From: Holosporales bacterium
GTDB taxonomy: Bacteria; Pseudomonadota; Alphaproteobacteria; RUG11792
Length of the DNA: 5,720 bases
Direction: 5' to 3'
Assembly (NCBI GenBank): GCA_031263345.1
Contig: JAISFY010000056.1
Location: 1-5,720, forward strand
The notes beneath the pieces were generated by a model. That model saw only the letters and a program-made list of their open reading frames with translations. It did not search any database and was not told the origin of the DNA. Made by a program: the position numbers and the translations under genes. Below are positions 1 to 5,417 of this stretch, piece by piece (within the stretch, counting starts at the first letter, position 1; each line of letters opens with the position of its first letter).

Positions 1-278
1 TTAGATTTAAATCTAAAAGAACGACCCAATGTATTAACGAAATAAGGATTCCCACCCGATTCAATTTCAATGATAGCCTTTAATAACCCACTCGGAATCC
101 CATTCTTTCTTTCTTCATCAGCGATGACCTCTGCGATGCTCCTCCGAGCCCCAAAACTGGCCTCAGTTGAAGGCAGAGAAAGGGGTTTCTGACTAGCAAC
201 ATGTGCGCATCCGGACAACAATAACGTTCCAACCGAAATGGCTAAGAATAATATTGAAGTACGAACACGGCTGAGCAA
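1..278 (-). CDS. Lytic transglycosylase (SLT-type) lipoprotein, N-terminal part
   Basis: Partial gene running off the left edge; about 92 codons are visible. The predicted protein is probably an outer-membrane-anchored lipoprotein that cleaves peptidoglycan glycan strands. The N-terminus has basic residues (SRVRTS), then a hydrophobic stretch, then a lipobox-like LLSGC that would place the lipidated Cys at about residue 24. After a low-complexity linker comes an SLT-like start: GIPSGLLKAIIEIESGGNPY followed by VN, LGR, FRFKS. In lytic transglycosylases the Glu of the E-S-G motif is the catalytic acid, and the following VN..GR.FRF pattern resembles an alphaproteobacterial SLT subfamily. The start is uncertain: no ATG or GTG occurs in frame, so TTG at 278-276 was chosen because it gives a compact signal peptide. 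Other in-frame TTGs lie at 329 and 335, and none has a clear Shine-Dalgarno. It is divergent from ftsY. The family call is by motif only, as the rest of the domain lies outside the window. Confidence 0.66.
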   Translation of the reverse strand, partial: MLSRVRTSILFLAISVGTLLLSGCAHVASQKPLSLPSTEASFGARRSIAEVIADEERKNGIPSGLLKAIIEIESGGNPYFVNTLGRSFRFKS

Positions 279-340
279 AATAAAACGAGCAATAACCGAA
301 AGCCCCCTGTACGACGACCTGATTAGCAAGTACAAATGAA

Positions 341-370
341 ACTGTAGCAGGATTTTATAGATCAAGTCAA
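341..370 (-). promoter_or_regulatory. Possible promoter for the lipoprotein gene
   Basis: Read on the minus strand, TTGACT (370-365) is followed after 18 bases by TACAGT (346-341). The -35 matches the sigma-70 consensus at five of six positions and the -10 at four of six. Transcription would begin near 334, upstream of the TTG starts at 329 and 278. In an AT-rich spacer such matches are common by chance, so this is tentative. Confidence 0.25.
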
Positions 371-508
371 TAACGCTACGAAGTCCAAATTTTGTCAGCC
401 CTGTAATAAAAATTTTAAATCAAAATTGTAAAAAAAGTGTGCATTTAAACTGACTAAAATCACCAGTGAATGGATTAGAGGTTAGAAATTGGCATATGCA
501 ACTTAAAT

Positions 509-539
509 TTGCAAATAATTGCGATTTTCGTGGTACAAT
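509..539 (+). promoter_or_regulatory. Probable ftsY promoter with extended -10
   Basis: TGG-TACAAT at 531-539 matches an extended -10 element (TGn then TATAAT with one mismatch). TTGCAA at 509-514 is a fair -35 with a slightly long 19-base spacer, which an extended -10 can tolerate. Transcription would start around 545-550, about 20 bases before the ATG at 568. This placement argues against the in-frame GTG start at 466, which would lie upstream of the transcript. With no terminator seen downstream, this promoter may drive the whole plus-strand block. Confidence 0.5.
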
Positions 540-567
540 CCCCACGCTTAACGCCTTCGAGAGTCTC

Positions 568-1413
568 ATGTCTTTTTTTAAGAAACTAAAGGATATAATA
601 CTGCGGAGGGAAGGTTATTCTGGCGATCGTCGCATTCCTTCTCAGGAGTTGGAAGACGTCCTAATCGAGGCCGATTTTGGGATTAGCCTGGCTTCTAGGC
701 TCGTTAAAGAGGTCGTAAAAAGGGGCGATCCAGTTGAGAATCTTAGGAGCGAATTAAAATCCATATTAACTCCATTAGTAAGAAATTTAGAGGTAGTATC
801 GGAACATAAACCGTTCGTGATATTCGTGGTTGGGGTTAATGGATGTGGCAAGACTACGACCATCGCAAAGTTAATGCACTTTCTAAAGGCAAGCAAGAAA
901 AGGGTTGCTGTTGCTGCATGTGATACGTTTAGGGTAGCAGCTACGGATCAATTAAGTTTCTGGGCGGGGGAAATTGGGTGCGAAATATATGTGGCAAAGG
1001 ATAATCAGAAAGATCCTGCAAGTTTAGCATTCGAGGCAATGAAATCATCTGATGCTGATGTTTTAATAATCGATACGGCCGGGAGATTGCAAAATAACGT
1101 AAATCTAATGGATGAGTTATCGAAGATGTATCGAGTAGTTTCGAAGATCGATCGATCTGCGCCACATATGAATCTTATGGTCATCGATGCAACAACTGGA
1201 CAAAATTCGATAGAGCAAGTTTTAGCTTTTGGCGAAGTTCATCCGATTACTGGTCTCATTCTTTCGAAAATGGACGGAAATGCGAAAGGAGGGATGATCG
1301 TAAGAATTGCAGATGAATTAAAAATTCCAATACTTGGGGTTGGGATTGGAGAATCTATGTCTGATTTTGCTAAATTTTCTATCGATAAATTTTTGGAAGA
1401 ATTAATGGGATAA
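568..1413 (+). CDS. ftsY: Signal recognition particle receptor FtsY
   Basis: SRP-family GTPase at the inner membrane that receives SRP-bound ribosomes and hands nascent membrane proteins to the translocon. The 281-residue product has an N-terminal amphipathic start (MSFFKKLKDII), a helical N domain with LEDVLIEADFGI, and the GTPase G domain. Its motifs run in order: P-loop GVNGCGKTTT (residues 89-98), DTFRVAATDQL (from 119), DTAGR (from 169), SKMDGNAKGG (from 233, in place of the usual TKLDG but keeping the base-specifying K and D) and the closing GVGIGES. It lacks the long acidic A domain of E. coli FtsY, as is common in alphaproteobacteria. The ATG at 568 is preferred over the in-frame GTG at 466 because homologues begin near the MSFFKKL helix, a short GAGAG lies just upstream, and the best promoter sits between the two starts. 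The stop codon abuts the next gene's ribosome binding site. Confidence 0.96.
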   Translation: MSFFKKLKDIILRREGYSGDRRIPSQELEDVLIEADFGISLASRLVKEVVKRGDPVENLRSELKSILTPLVRNLEVVSEHKPFVIFVVGVNGCGKTTTIAKLMHFLKASKKRVAVAACDTFRVAATDQLSFWAGEIGCEIYVAKDNQKDPASLAFEAMKSSDADVLIIDTAGRLQNNVNLMDELSKMYRVVSKIDRSAPHMNLMVIDATTGQNSIEQVLAFGEVHPITGLILSKMDGNAKGGMIVRIADELKIPILGVGIGESMSDFAKFSIDKFLEELMG

Positions 1414-1418
1414 GGAGG
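1413..1418 (+). promoter_or_regulatory. Ribosome binding site fixing the symporter start
   Basis: A perfect AGGAGG sits 5 bases before ATG 1424. The upstream in-frame GTG at 1418-1420 overlaps this Shine-Dalgarno and so cannot be the start. The site begins with the last base of the ftsY stop codon, which suggests translation of the two genes is coupled. Confidence 0.85.
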
Positions 1419-1423
1419 TGGGT

Positions 1424-2659
1424 ATGTCGTGCTGTGGAATGTCGTCATCCAGAAAGAAAATGTTATACTTCGTGATTGCGATATGTTTAGGGCTTGCCTG
1501 TGGATTGTCTGGTATTCCGCTCTTGGAGCAATGTGGAAAGATCTGCTCAGAGATATTCATTAGGATTTTCAAATGCGTTAGCATGCCGGTGATTTCGTTA
1601 TCTGTAATCATCGCTCTTTCGAATTATAGGTCGGATGATTCTATGTCAAAGATCTGGAAGAAAACTATAACTTACACGATTTGTACTACTCTAGCAGCAG
1701 CATCTATTAGCGCTATATTATATATTTCCATTGCACCATCAAATTTTGATTTAAAATTTGACGAACAGAGTCATCAAGTTGTAAATGATACTCATGGGTA
1801 TATTAAGTATTTTTTGGACATTATTCCTGAAAGTATTTTTACATCATTTTCTGAGCATAAAGTACTGAGTGTTTTACTGATAAGTGTTATTTTTGGGTTT
1901 GCTATCCGATTTATTCAAGATGAAAGTGCAAAGAAATCTGTAATTTCCTTTTTTAACGGAGTACACAGCATATTCTTTACGATCATAAAATTTCTGGTCA
2001 AAATTCTTCCGATTGGTTTATTTGGATTTATTGCGACTGGTGTTATCGAATTCAGGAGTGGGGTAAGTATTGGTAGTATGGGGCAGTATTTTATGATTAT
2101 AATATTGGCCAATATTATTCAGGGAGTGATAATCCTTCCGCTGTGGCTGATATCAAAGGATATCGATCCGATTAAGACATTTAAGGCTATGGCTCCGGCT
2201 TTATCTGTTGCCTTTTTCTCAAAATCCTCATCTGGTTCTTTACCGGTAACGATCGAAGCGGCTGAAGCCAATCTCAAAATTGATACGAAGGTAAGTCGAT
2301 TCGTTTTGCCATTGTGTACTACAATAAATATGAACGGATGTGCTGCTTTTATTTTTACGACCGTAATTTACGTCATGCAAAATTATGGAATAGAAATTAC
2401 TCCGATCACGATAATGAGTTGGATTGTCATAGCGACAGTGGCCGCAATCGGAAACGCTGGAGTACCAATGGGGTGTTTCTTCTTGAGTACTAGTTTGCTA
2501 TCATCGATGGACGTTCCGATACCAGTACTAGGGATCATTTTACCATTTTATGGAGTTATAGATATGCTTGAGACTGCTCTGAATGTCTGGTCTGATTCTT
2601 GCGTTGCCACAGTCATCGACAAAGGAAATAAAATAGTAGAGAGAGGAGGTAATAAGTGA
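1424..2659 (+). CDS. Dicarboxylate/amino acid:cation symporter (DAACS/SLC1) family transporter
   Basis: Inner-membrane secondary transporter of the glutamate/dicarboxylate:cation symporter family, 411 residues with hydrophobic helices along its length. The C-terminal transport core is clear: hairpin-1 loop SSSGS (residues 268-272), followed by LPVTIEAAEAN; a TM7 motif NMNGCA (302-307); hairpin-2 region GNAGVPMG; and a TM8 motif IDMLETALNVWSD (around 379-391). Compared with archaeal GltPh as recalled, NMDGT has become NMNGC, the TM8 Arg that holds the substrate's side-chain carboxylate is Glu383, and a neighbouring Asp is Tyr376; the later D, T, N and D of TM8 are kept. Loss of the Arg makes glutamate or aspartate a doubtful substrate, so no specific symbol is given. 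The N-terminus carries a CC pair (MSCCGMSSS) that is not a lipobox. Its last four bases overlap bioY. The family call is firm; substrate and coupling ion (sodium or proton) are unknown. Confidence 0.92.
   Translation: MSCCGMSSSRKKMLYFVIAICLGLACGLSGIPLLEQCGKICSEIFIRIFKCVSMPVISLSVIIALSNYRSDDSMSKIWKKTITYTICTTLAAASISAILYISIAPSNFDLKFDEQSHQVVNDTHGYIKYFLDIIPESIFTSFSEHKVLSVLLISVIFGFAIRFIQDESAKKSVISFFNGVHSIFFTIIKFLVKILPIGLFGFIATGVIEFRSGVSIGSMGQYFMIIILANIIQGVIILPLWLISKDIDPIKTFKAMAPALSVAFFSKSSSGSLPVTIEAAEANLKIDTKVSRFVLPLCTTINMNGCAAFIFTTVIYVMQNYGIEITPITIMSWIVIATVAAIGNAGVPMGCFFLSTSLLSSMDVPIPVLGIILPFYGVIDMLETALNVWSDSCVATVIDKGNKIVERGGNK
2644..2650 (+). promoter_or_regulatory. Strong ribosome binding site for bioY inside the symporter gene
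   Basis: AGGAGGT lies in the last codons of the symporter gene, with its AGGAGG core six bases before the GTG at 2656. It supports the GTG start of bioY over the internal ATG at 2688, which has no such site. The GTGA overlap with the upstream stop indicates translational coupling. Confidence 0.8.
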
Positions 2660-3183
2660 TTAAAACTGCGTCAAATTTCAGAAATATCATGATATCTGGG
2701 AAATTTCAATGTTTTCTTGGGGCGCTTATCATCTCGATAGGGGCTCAGGTGTACATACCGTTAATACCGGTAAAGGTTACCTTACAGACCTTGAGCATCC
2801 TGTTTGTGGTTTCACATTTTGGAGCTAAACTCGGGACGTTATCGGTCTTACTTTATTTAATCGAAGGTATTGTTGGAATTCCCGTTTTTGCTGGGTTTTC
2901 TGCCGGATTATCTATATTTTTGGGCCCATCTGGCGGATATTTAATTGGTTTTGTTCCGGCCGCTTATTTAACGGGGATTTTGCTGGAAAGATCTACAAAT
3001 AGGACGTTTTTATCAGTTTTTCTGGCCGGTCTTGCGGGAGAGATTATCTTGCTTGTAATCGGGTATTTGCGACTTGTACATTTTATGGGATTTTTCGATG
3101 CTTATATATTCGGGATTCTTCCTTTTATTTTGGGAGATTTTTTGAAATTAACGATATTTACGCTGAGTGTATCGAAGAGATGA
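2656..3183 (+). CDS. bioY: Biotin transporter BioY (ECF S component)
   Basis: Integral inner-membrane biotin-binding protein of 175 residues, normal for the family, with about six hydrophobic segments. Diagnostic stretches are PVKVTLQTLS (residues 38-47), the glycine-rich IPVFAGFSAGLSIFLGPSGG in the middle followed by a YLIGF segment, and the C-terminal GDFLKL whose D161 and K164 correspond to the conserved D-x-x-K of BioY. BioY captures biotin and usually works with an ATPase and a transmembrane coupling protein (BioM/BioN or a shared EcfA/EcfT module). Neither is in this window, but solitary BioY proteins are known and reported to transport biotin. GTG start; the gene overlaps the symporter stop by four bases. 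No biotin synthesis gene is nearby, which suggests the cell imports this cofactor. No BirA-type operator was recognised. Confidence 0.94.
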   Translation: MIKTASNFRNIMISGKFQCFLGALIISIGAQVYIPLIPVKVTLQTLSILFVVSHFGAKLGTLSVLLYLIEGIVGIPVFAGFSAGLSIFLGPSGGYLIGFVPAAYLTGILLERSTNRTFLSVFLAGLAGEIILLVIGYLRLVHFMGFFDAYIFGILPFILGDFLKLTIFTLSVSKR

Positions 3184-3227
3184 AGGATGAATTTATTCGA
3201 GATTGCATCACATCGATAGAACGGTGA
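3180..3227 (+). CDS. Possible 15-codon coupling ORF between bioY and truB
   Basis: ATG 3180 overlaps the bioY stop (ATGA) and opens a short frame reading MKDEFIRDCITSIER that ends with TGA at 3225-3227, one codon before the truB GTG and in the truB frame. It has only a weak purine run (GAAGAG) as ribosome binding site and resembles no family known to me. It could pass ribosomes from bioY to truB, be a decayed N-terminal extension of truB, or be chance. A second chance frame starts at 3187. Confidence that it is a real gene is low. Confidence 0.2.
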   Translation: MKDEFIRDCITSIER

Positions 3228-3228
3228 T
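3223..3228 (+). promoter_or_regulatory. Shifted Shine-Dalgarno deciding the truB GTG start
   Basis: GGTGAT matches the 3' half of the extended AGGAGGTGAT complement of 16S rRNA. Aligned that way, the effective core-to-start distance to GTG 3231 is about six bases, close to optimal, even though no GGAGG core is present. It supports GTG as the start, and the protein then begins VDGFIVLDKP as expected for TruB. Confidence 0.55.
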
Positions 3229-3230
3229 TT

Positions 3231-4118
3231 GTGGACGGATTTATAGTACTGGATAAACCAGAAGGTAAGTCATCGTTCTTTATCGCGAATCGCTGTAGAA
3301 AGATTCTTGGGGCAAGGAAGGTGGGACATCTTGGCACCTTGGACCCTTTTGCGACTGGGTTATTAACGATAGCGGTCAATGCGGGAACGAAGGCAATTCC
3401 ATACGTTTCAATTAATCAAAAATGCTACGAATTCGAGATTAAGTTTGGGGAGAAAACTGATACAGGCGATAAAACGGGGAAAGTAATTGCGGCAGTTTAC
3501 ACTATACCGGAATATGATGAAGTAATGTCAATACTACCGAAATTTTTGGGGAAAATTCAACAAAAGCCACACCAATTTTCTGCCATTAAAATTAAAGGGC
3601 AGAGGGCGTATCAGATTGCGAGGAAAGGCTTAAATCCGAATATTGAGAGTAGGTCGGTTACCATTTTTAATCTACATTTGCTAGCTAGAATAACAGATAA
3701 TATCTTCAAATTGGAAGCTACAGTTTCTCCCGGTACCTACGTGAGATCACTCGCTGAAGATATCGCGACCTCTCTTCGGACGGTTGGGCATGTCATTTCT
3801 CTAAGGCGCATTCTGGATGGTAAATTCGGTCTGGATGACGCTATAACGATTGACAGACTCGAAGAAAAAAAGGAAAATATTGAAGATGTTTTGATCTCGC
3901 TCGAAGAGGTGTTATGTGATATTCCGACGTACTTCGTATCTGATCGTGAAGCCTCCGATTTGGCTTTTGGGAGATCTGTTGCCTGGGAGGCCGAAATAGA
4001 ATCGAGAAGTGGAGTTTGTCTTGCTTCGGCAAAGAGTGGTAAGCTCTGGATTGCTGAAGTTAGATCCGCTGGTGGTGTATCAATTTTAGCGCCGCGAAGG
4101 GTGTTGATAGGGGTTTAG
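3231..4118 (+). CDS. truB: tRNA pseudouridine(55) synthase TruB
   Basis: Cytoplasmic enzyme that converts U55 of the tRNA T-loop to pseudouridine. The 295-residue protein begins with the typical DGFIVLDKPEGKSS. It carries the catalytic motif GHLGTLDPFATGLL, whose D38 is the nucleophile (equivalent to E. coli D48), then EKTDTGDKTGKV, then QKPHQFSAIKIKGQRAYQIAR (usual form QxPPxxSAxKxxGxRAY, here with His for one Pro), then SPGTYVRSLAEDIA. The C-terminal part (about 225-295) is the variable PUA-like tail and is poorly conserved. GTG start with a shifted Shine-Dalgarno. It lies 47 bases after bioY and 27 before rpsO. In many alphaproteobacteria truB follows rbfA, which is absent here. All catalytic motifs are intact. 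Confidence 0.96.
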   Translation: MDGFIVLDKPEGKSSFFIANRCRKILGARKVGHLGTLDPFATGLLTIAVNAGTKAIPYVSINQKCYEFEIKFGEKTDTGDKTGKVIAAVYTIPEYDEVMSILPKFLGKIQQKPHQFSAIKIKGQRAYQIARKGLNPNIESRSVTIFNLHLLARITDNIFKLEATVSPGTYVRSLAEDIATSLRTVGHVISLRRILDGKFGLDDAITIDRLEEKKENIEDVLISLEEVLCDIPTYFVSDREASDLAFGRSVAWEAEIESRSGVCLASAKSGKLWIAEVRSAGGVSILAPRRVLIGV

Positions 4119-4145
4119 GATATGTTTAAATGGAGATGGGTATAG

Positions 4146-4415
4146 ATGTCGATTACTGCTGAGAGAAAGCGAGAGTTAATTAAGGAGCTTGCTTTGCACG
4201 AAAAGGATGTTGGTTCTTCTGAGGTTCAGGTTGCAATCCTGACGGAGCGCATCAGAAATCTCACTGATCACGTCGGTATTCATAAAAAGGATTTTCATAC
4301 GCGTCGCGGGCTTTTAGCGCTCGTCAGCAAGAGGCGTAGACTCCTTGATTATTTAAAAAAGGTTAGTAAAGTTAGATATTTAGATTTGATAAAAAGACTT
4401 GGATTGCGCAAATAG
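4146..4415 (+). CDS. rpsO: 30S ribosomal protein S15
   Basis: Primary-binding ribosomal protein that recognises the 16S rRNA central domain and forms part of the bridge to the 50S subunit. At 89 residues it has the standard length. Conserved segments are GSSEVQVAILTERIRNLTDH (residues 23-42), HKKDFHTRRGLL (46-57, keeping H46 and D49 used in rRNA contact but with F50 where many have His), KRRRLLDYLKK, and the terminal RYLDLIKRLGLRK. The start is ATG with GGAG at 4132-4135, ten bases upstream. It sits directly after truB, a widely conserved pairing, but is followed by fabD and not the usual pnp. S15 represses its own mRNA in E. coli; no such element could be identified by eye here. Confidence 0.98.
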   Translation: MSITAERKRELIKELALHEKDVGSSEVQVAILTERIRNLTDHVGIHKKDFHTRRGLLALVSKRRRLLDYLKKVSKVRYLDLIKRLGLRK

Positions 4416-4427
4416 TCTCGGTCGTAT

Positions 4428-4445
4428 TTCGAGGTAATTCGAGGT
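4428..4445 (+). repeat. Duplicated TTCGAGGT spanning the fabD ribosome binding site and start
   Basis: TTCGAGGT occurs at 4428-4435 and again at 4438-4445, a perfect 8-base repeat with a 10-base period. The first copy supplies GAGGT as the Shine-Dalgarno, eight bases before the start; the second copy contains the first two bases of the GTG start codon itself. It looks like a small local duplication or chance. Confidence 0.6.
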
Positions 4446-5400
4446 GGCAAAGGCTTTCATTTTTCCGGGGCAGGGAACTCAGAAGGTTGGAATGGCGGCG
4501 GCCTTTGTTAGCGGCTTTGAGTCTGGGATGCGTGTTATGGAGGAAGTTGAGAATGCGATTTCATTCGATATTTCGAGGATGATAAACGAAGGACCGATCG
4601 ACGAGCTCACGAAAACTGAAAATGCGCAACCAGCGATCTTTGCGACCGGAATGGCGTGTATTACCATTTTGGAGAAGGAGTATGGTTATGAAATTACAAA
4701 GAAAGCGAAATATATGGCTGGACATTCACTCGGAGAGTATACAGCTTTATGCGCGTCTGGAGCCATTTCTATTTCTGATGCTGCGAGGCTCTTGAGGATT
4801 CGCGGTGGGTTAATGTCTAAAGCCTGTTCAGATCGAGAGAATTACTCGATGGTGGCTTTATTGGGGGTTAGTTCCGAGGTAATTGGGCCTTTAGTCGCTC
4901 CATATCAGTCAGGGCGTAATATTTGCGTTATTGCGAACGATAATTCTGAATCTCAGGTCGTTATTAGTGGTCACCGCAAAGCTGTCATGTCCGTATGTGA
5001 GGAGGCTAATTATTGTGGGCTCGTTAAGGCTATCAATCTTAATGTTGATGGGCCGTTTCATAGCCCTCTCATGAGCCAGGTTGCGATCGAATTCGATGAA
5101 GTATTGGCAAATGTCTCGAGTTATAGTAATTGTAATGTTCCGGTCATCATGAATACGACAGCGTCTCCGTTTACTCAAAAAGAGAACCTTCACAGCAATT
5201 TGGTTGGCCAAATAACGGGCCGTGTTAGATGGCGTGAGACGATTGATTTTTTAATGAATGATAAAGATATTGATGAAGTAATAGAAATTGCGCCAGGACG
5301 AACGCTATCGAAGATGCTTAAAAGGAGTTACAGTGAAGCAAACGTTCGGAGCCTGGAAACTGTAGCTCAGATCGAAGAATTCATTAAAGCTGAATCATAG
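4444..5400 (+). CDS. fabD: Malonyl-CoA:ACP transacylase FabD
   Basis: Cytoplasmic enzyme that moves the malonyl group from CoA to acyl carrier protein, supplying the extender for type II fatty acid synthesis. The 318-residue protein has the N-terminal FPGQGTQKVGM (usual GQGSQ), the nucleophile elbow GHSLGEYTAL with catalytic S95, the following RIRGGLM region with the substrate-binding Arg, NDNSESQVVISG, and GPFHSPLM carrying the catalytic H206. The C-terminal EIAPGRTLSKMLKR is typical. Length and all active-site motifs are normal. GTG start supported by GAGGT at 4431-4435. It lies 28 bases after rpsO and 17 before fabG, the common fabD-fabG order. Confidence 0.97.
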   Translation: MAKAFIFPGQGTQKVGMAAAFVSGFESGMRVMEEVENAISFDISRMINEGPIDELTKTENAQPAIFATGMACITILEKEYGYEITKKAKYMAGHSLGEYTALCASGAISISDAARLLRIRGGLMSKACSDRENYSMVALLGVSSEVIGPLVAPYQSGRNICVIANDNSESQVVISGHRKAVMSVCEEANYCGLVKAINLNVDGPFHSPLMSQVAIEFDEVLANVSSYSNCNVPVIMNTTASPFTQKENLHSNLVGQITGRVRWRETIDFLMNDKDIDEVIEIAPGRTLSKMLKRSYSEANVRSLETVAQIEEFIKAES

Positions 5401-5417
5401 GGGTGGTGTGTAAACTT

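Larger units (their letters stand above)
279..567. other. Divergent AT-rich intergenic region
   Basis: This spacer separates the minus-strand lipoprotein gene from ftsY. It contains an AT-rich tract at about 403-440 with runs of A and T, which could act as an UP-like element or simply be unconstrained spacer. Promoter candidates on both strands are listed separately. An open frame upstream of ftsY begins with GTG at 466, but it has no ribosome binding site and no family resemblance. No tRNA, riboswitch or strong hairpin was seen. Confidence 0.6.

Noticed and set aside
1..16. Perfect 16-base palindrome TTAGATTTAAATCTAA at the left edge
   Set aside because: It encodes the conserved-looking FRFKS segment of the transglycosylase and has no loop or flanking T-run, so it is most likely a coding coincidence.
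466..567. N-terminal 34 codons of the longest ftsY frame
   Set aside because: No ribosome binding site, no resemblance to FtsY N-termini, and a good promoter lies within it.
1145..1158. 14-base palindrome AGATCGATCGATCT in ftsY
   Set aside because: It lies inside an ordinary coding stretch with no regulatory context; noted only as part of the ATCGAT count.
1424..1441. Cys pair at the symporter N-terminus as a lipobox
   Set aside because: No hydrophobic signal stretch precedes the cysteines; they are residues 3 and 4 of the protein.
3181..3230. TGA read as Trp, joining the short ORF to TruB
   Set aside because: Trp is encoded by TGG throughout, no gene has an internal TGA, and bioY and the symporter end properly at TGA.
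4103..4131. Possible internal promoter before rpsO (TTGATA, 17 bases, TAAATG)
   Set aside because: The -10 matches poorly, and transcription would start at or after the rpsO Shine-Dalgarno at 4132-4135.
4416..4443. Possible terminator after rpsO (CTCG and CGAG arms)
   Set aside because: Four-base arms with no T-run are too weak, and the sequence leads directly into the fabD ribosome binding site.
4909..5211. 100-codon open frame on the minus strand inside fabD
   Set aside because: It lies wholly opposite the conserved FabD active-site region, has no family motifs, and its protein is rich in Arg and Ile as expected of a shadow frame. The other minus-strand frames of 60-90 codons fail for the same reasons.
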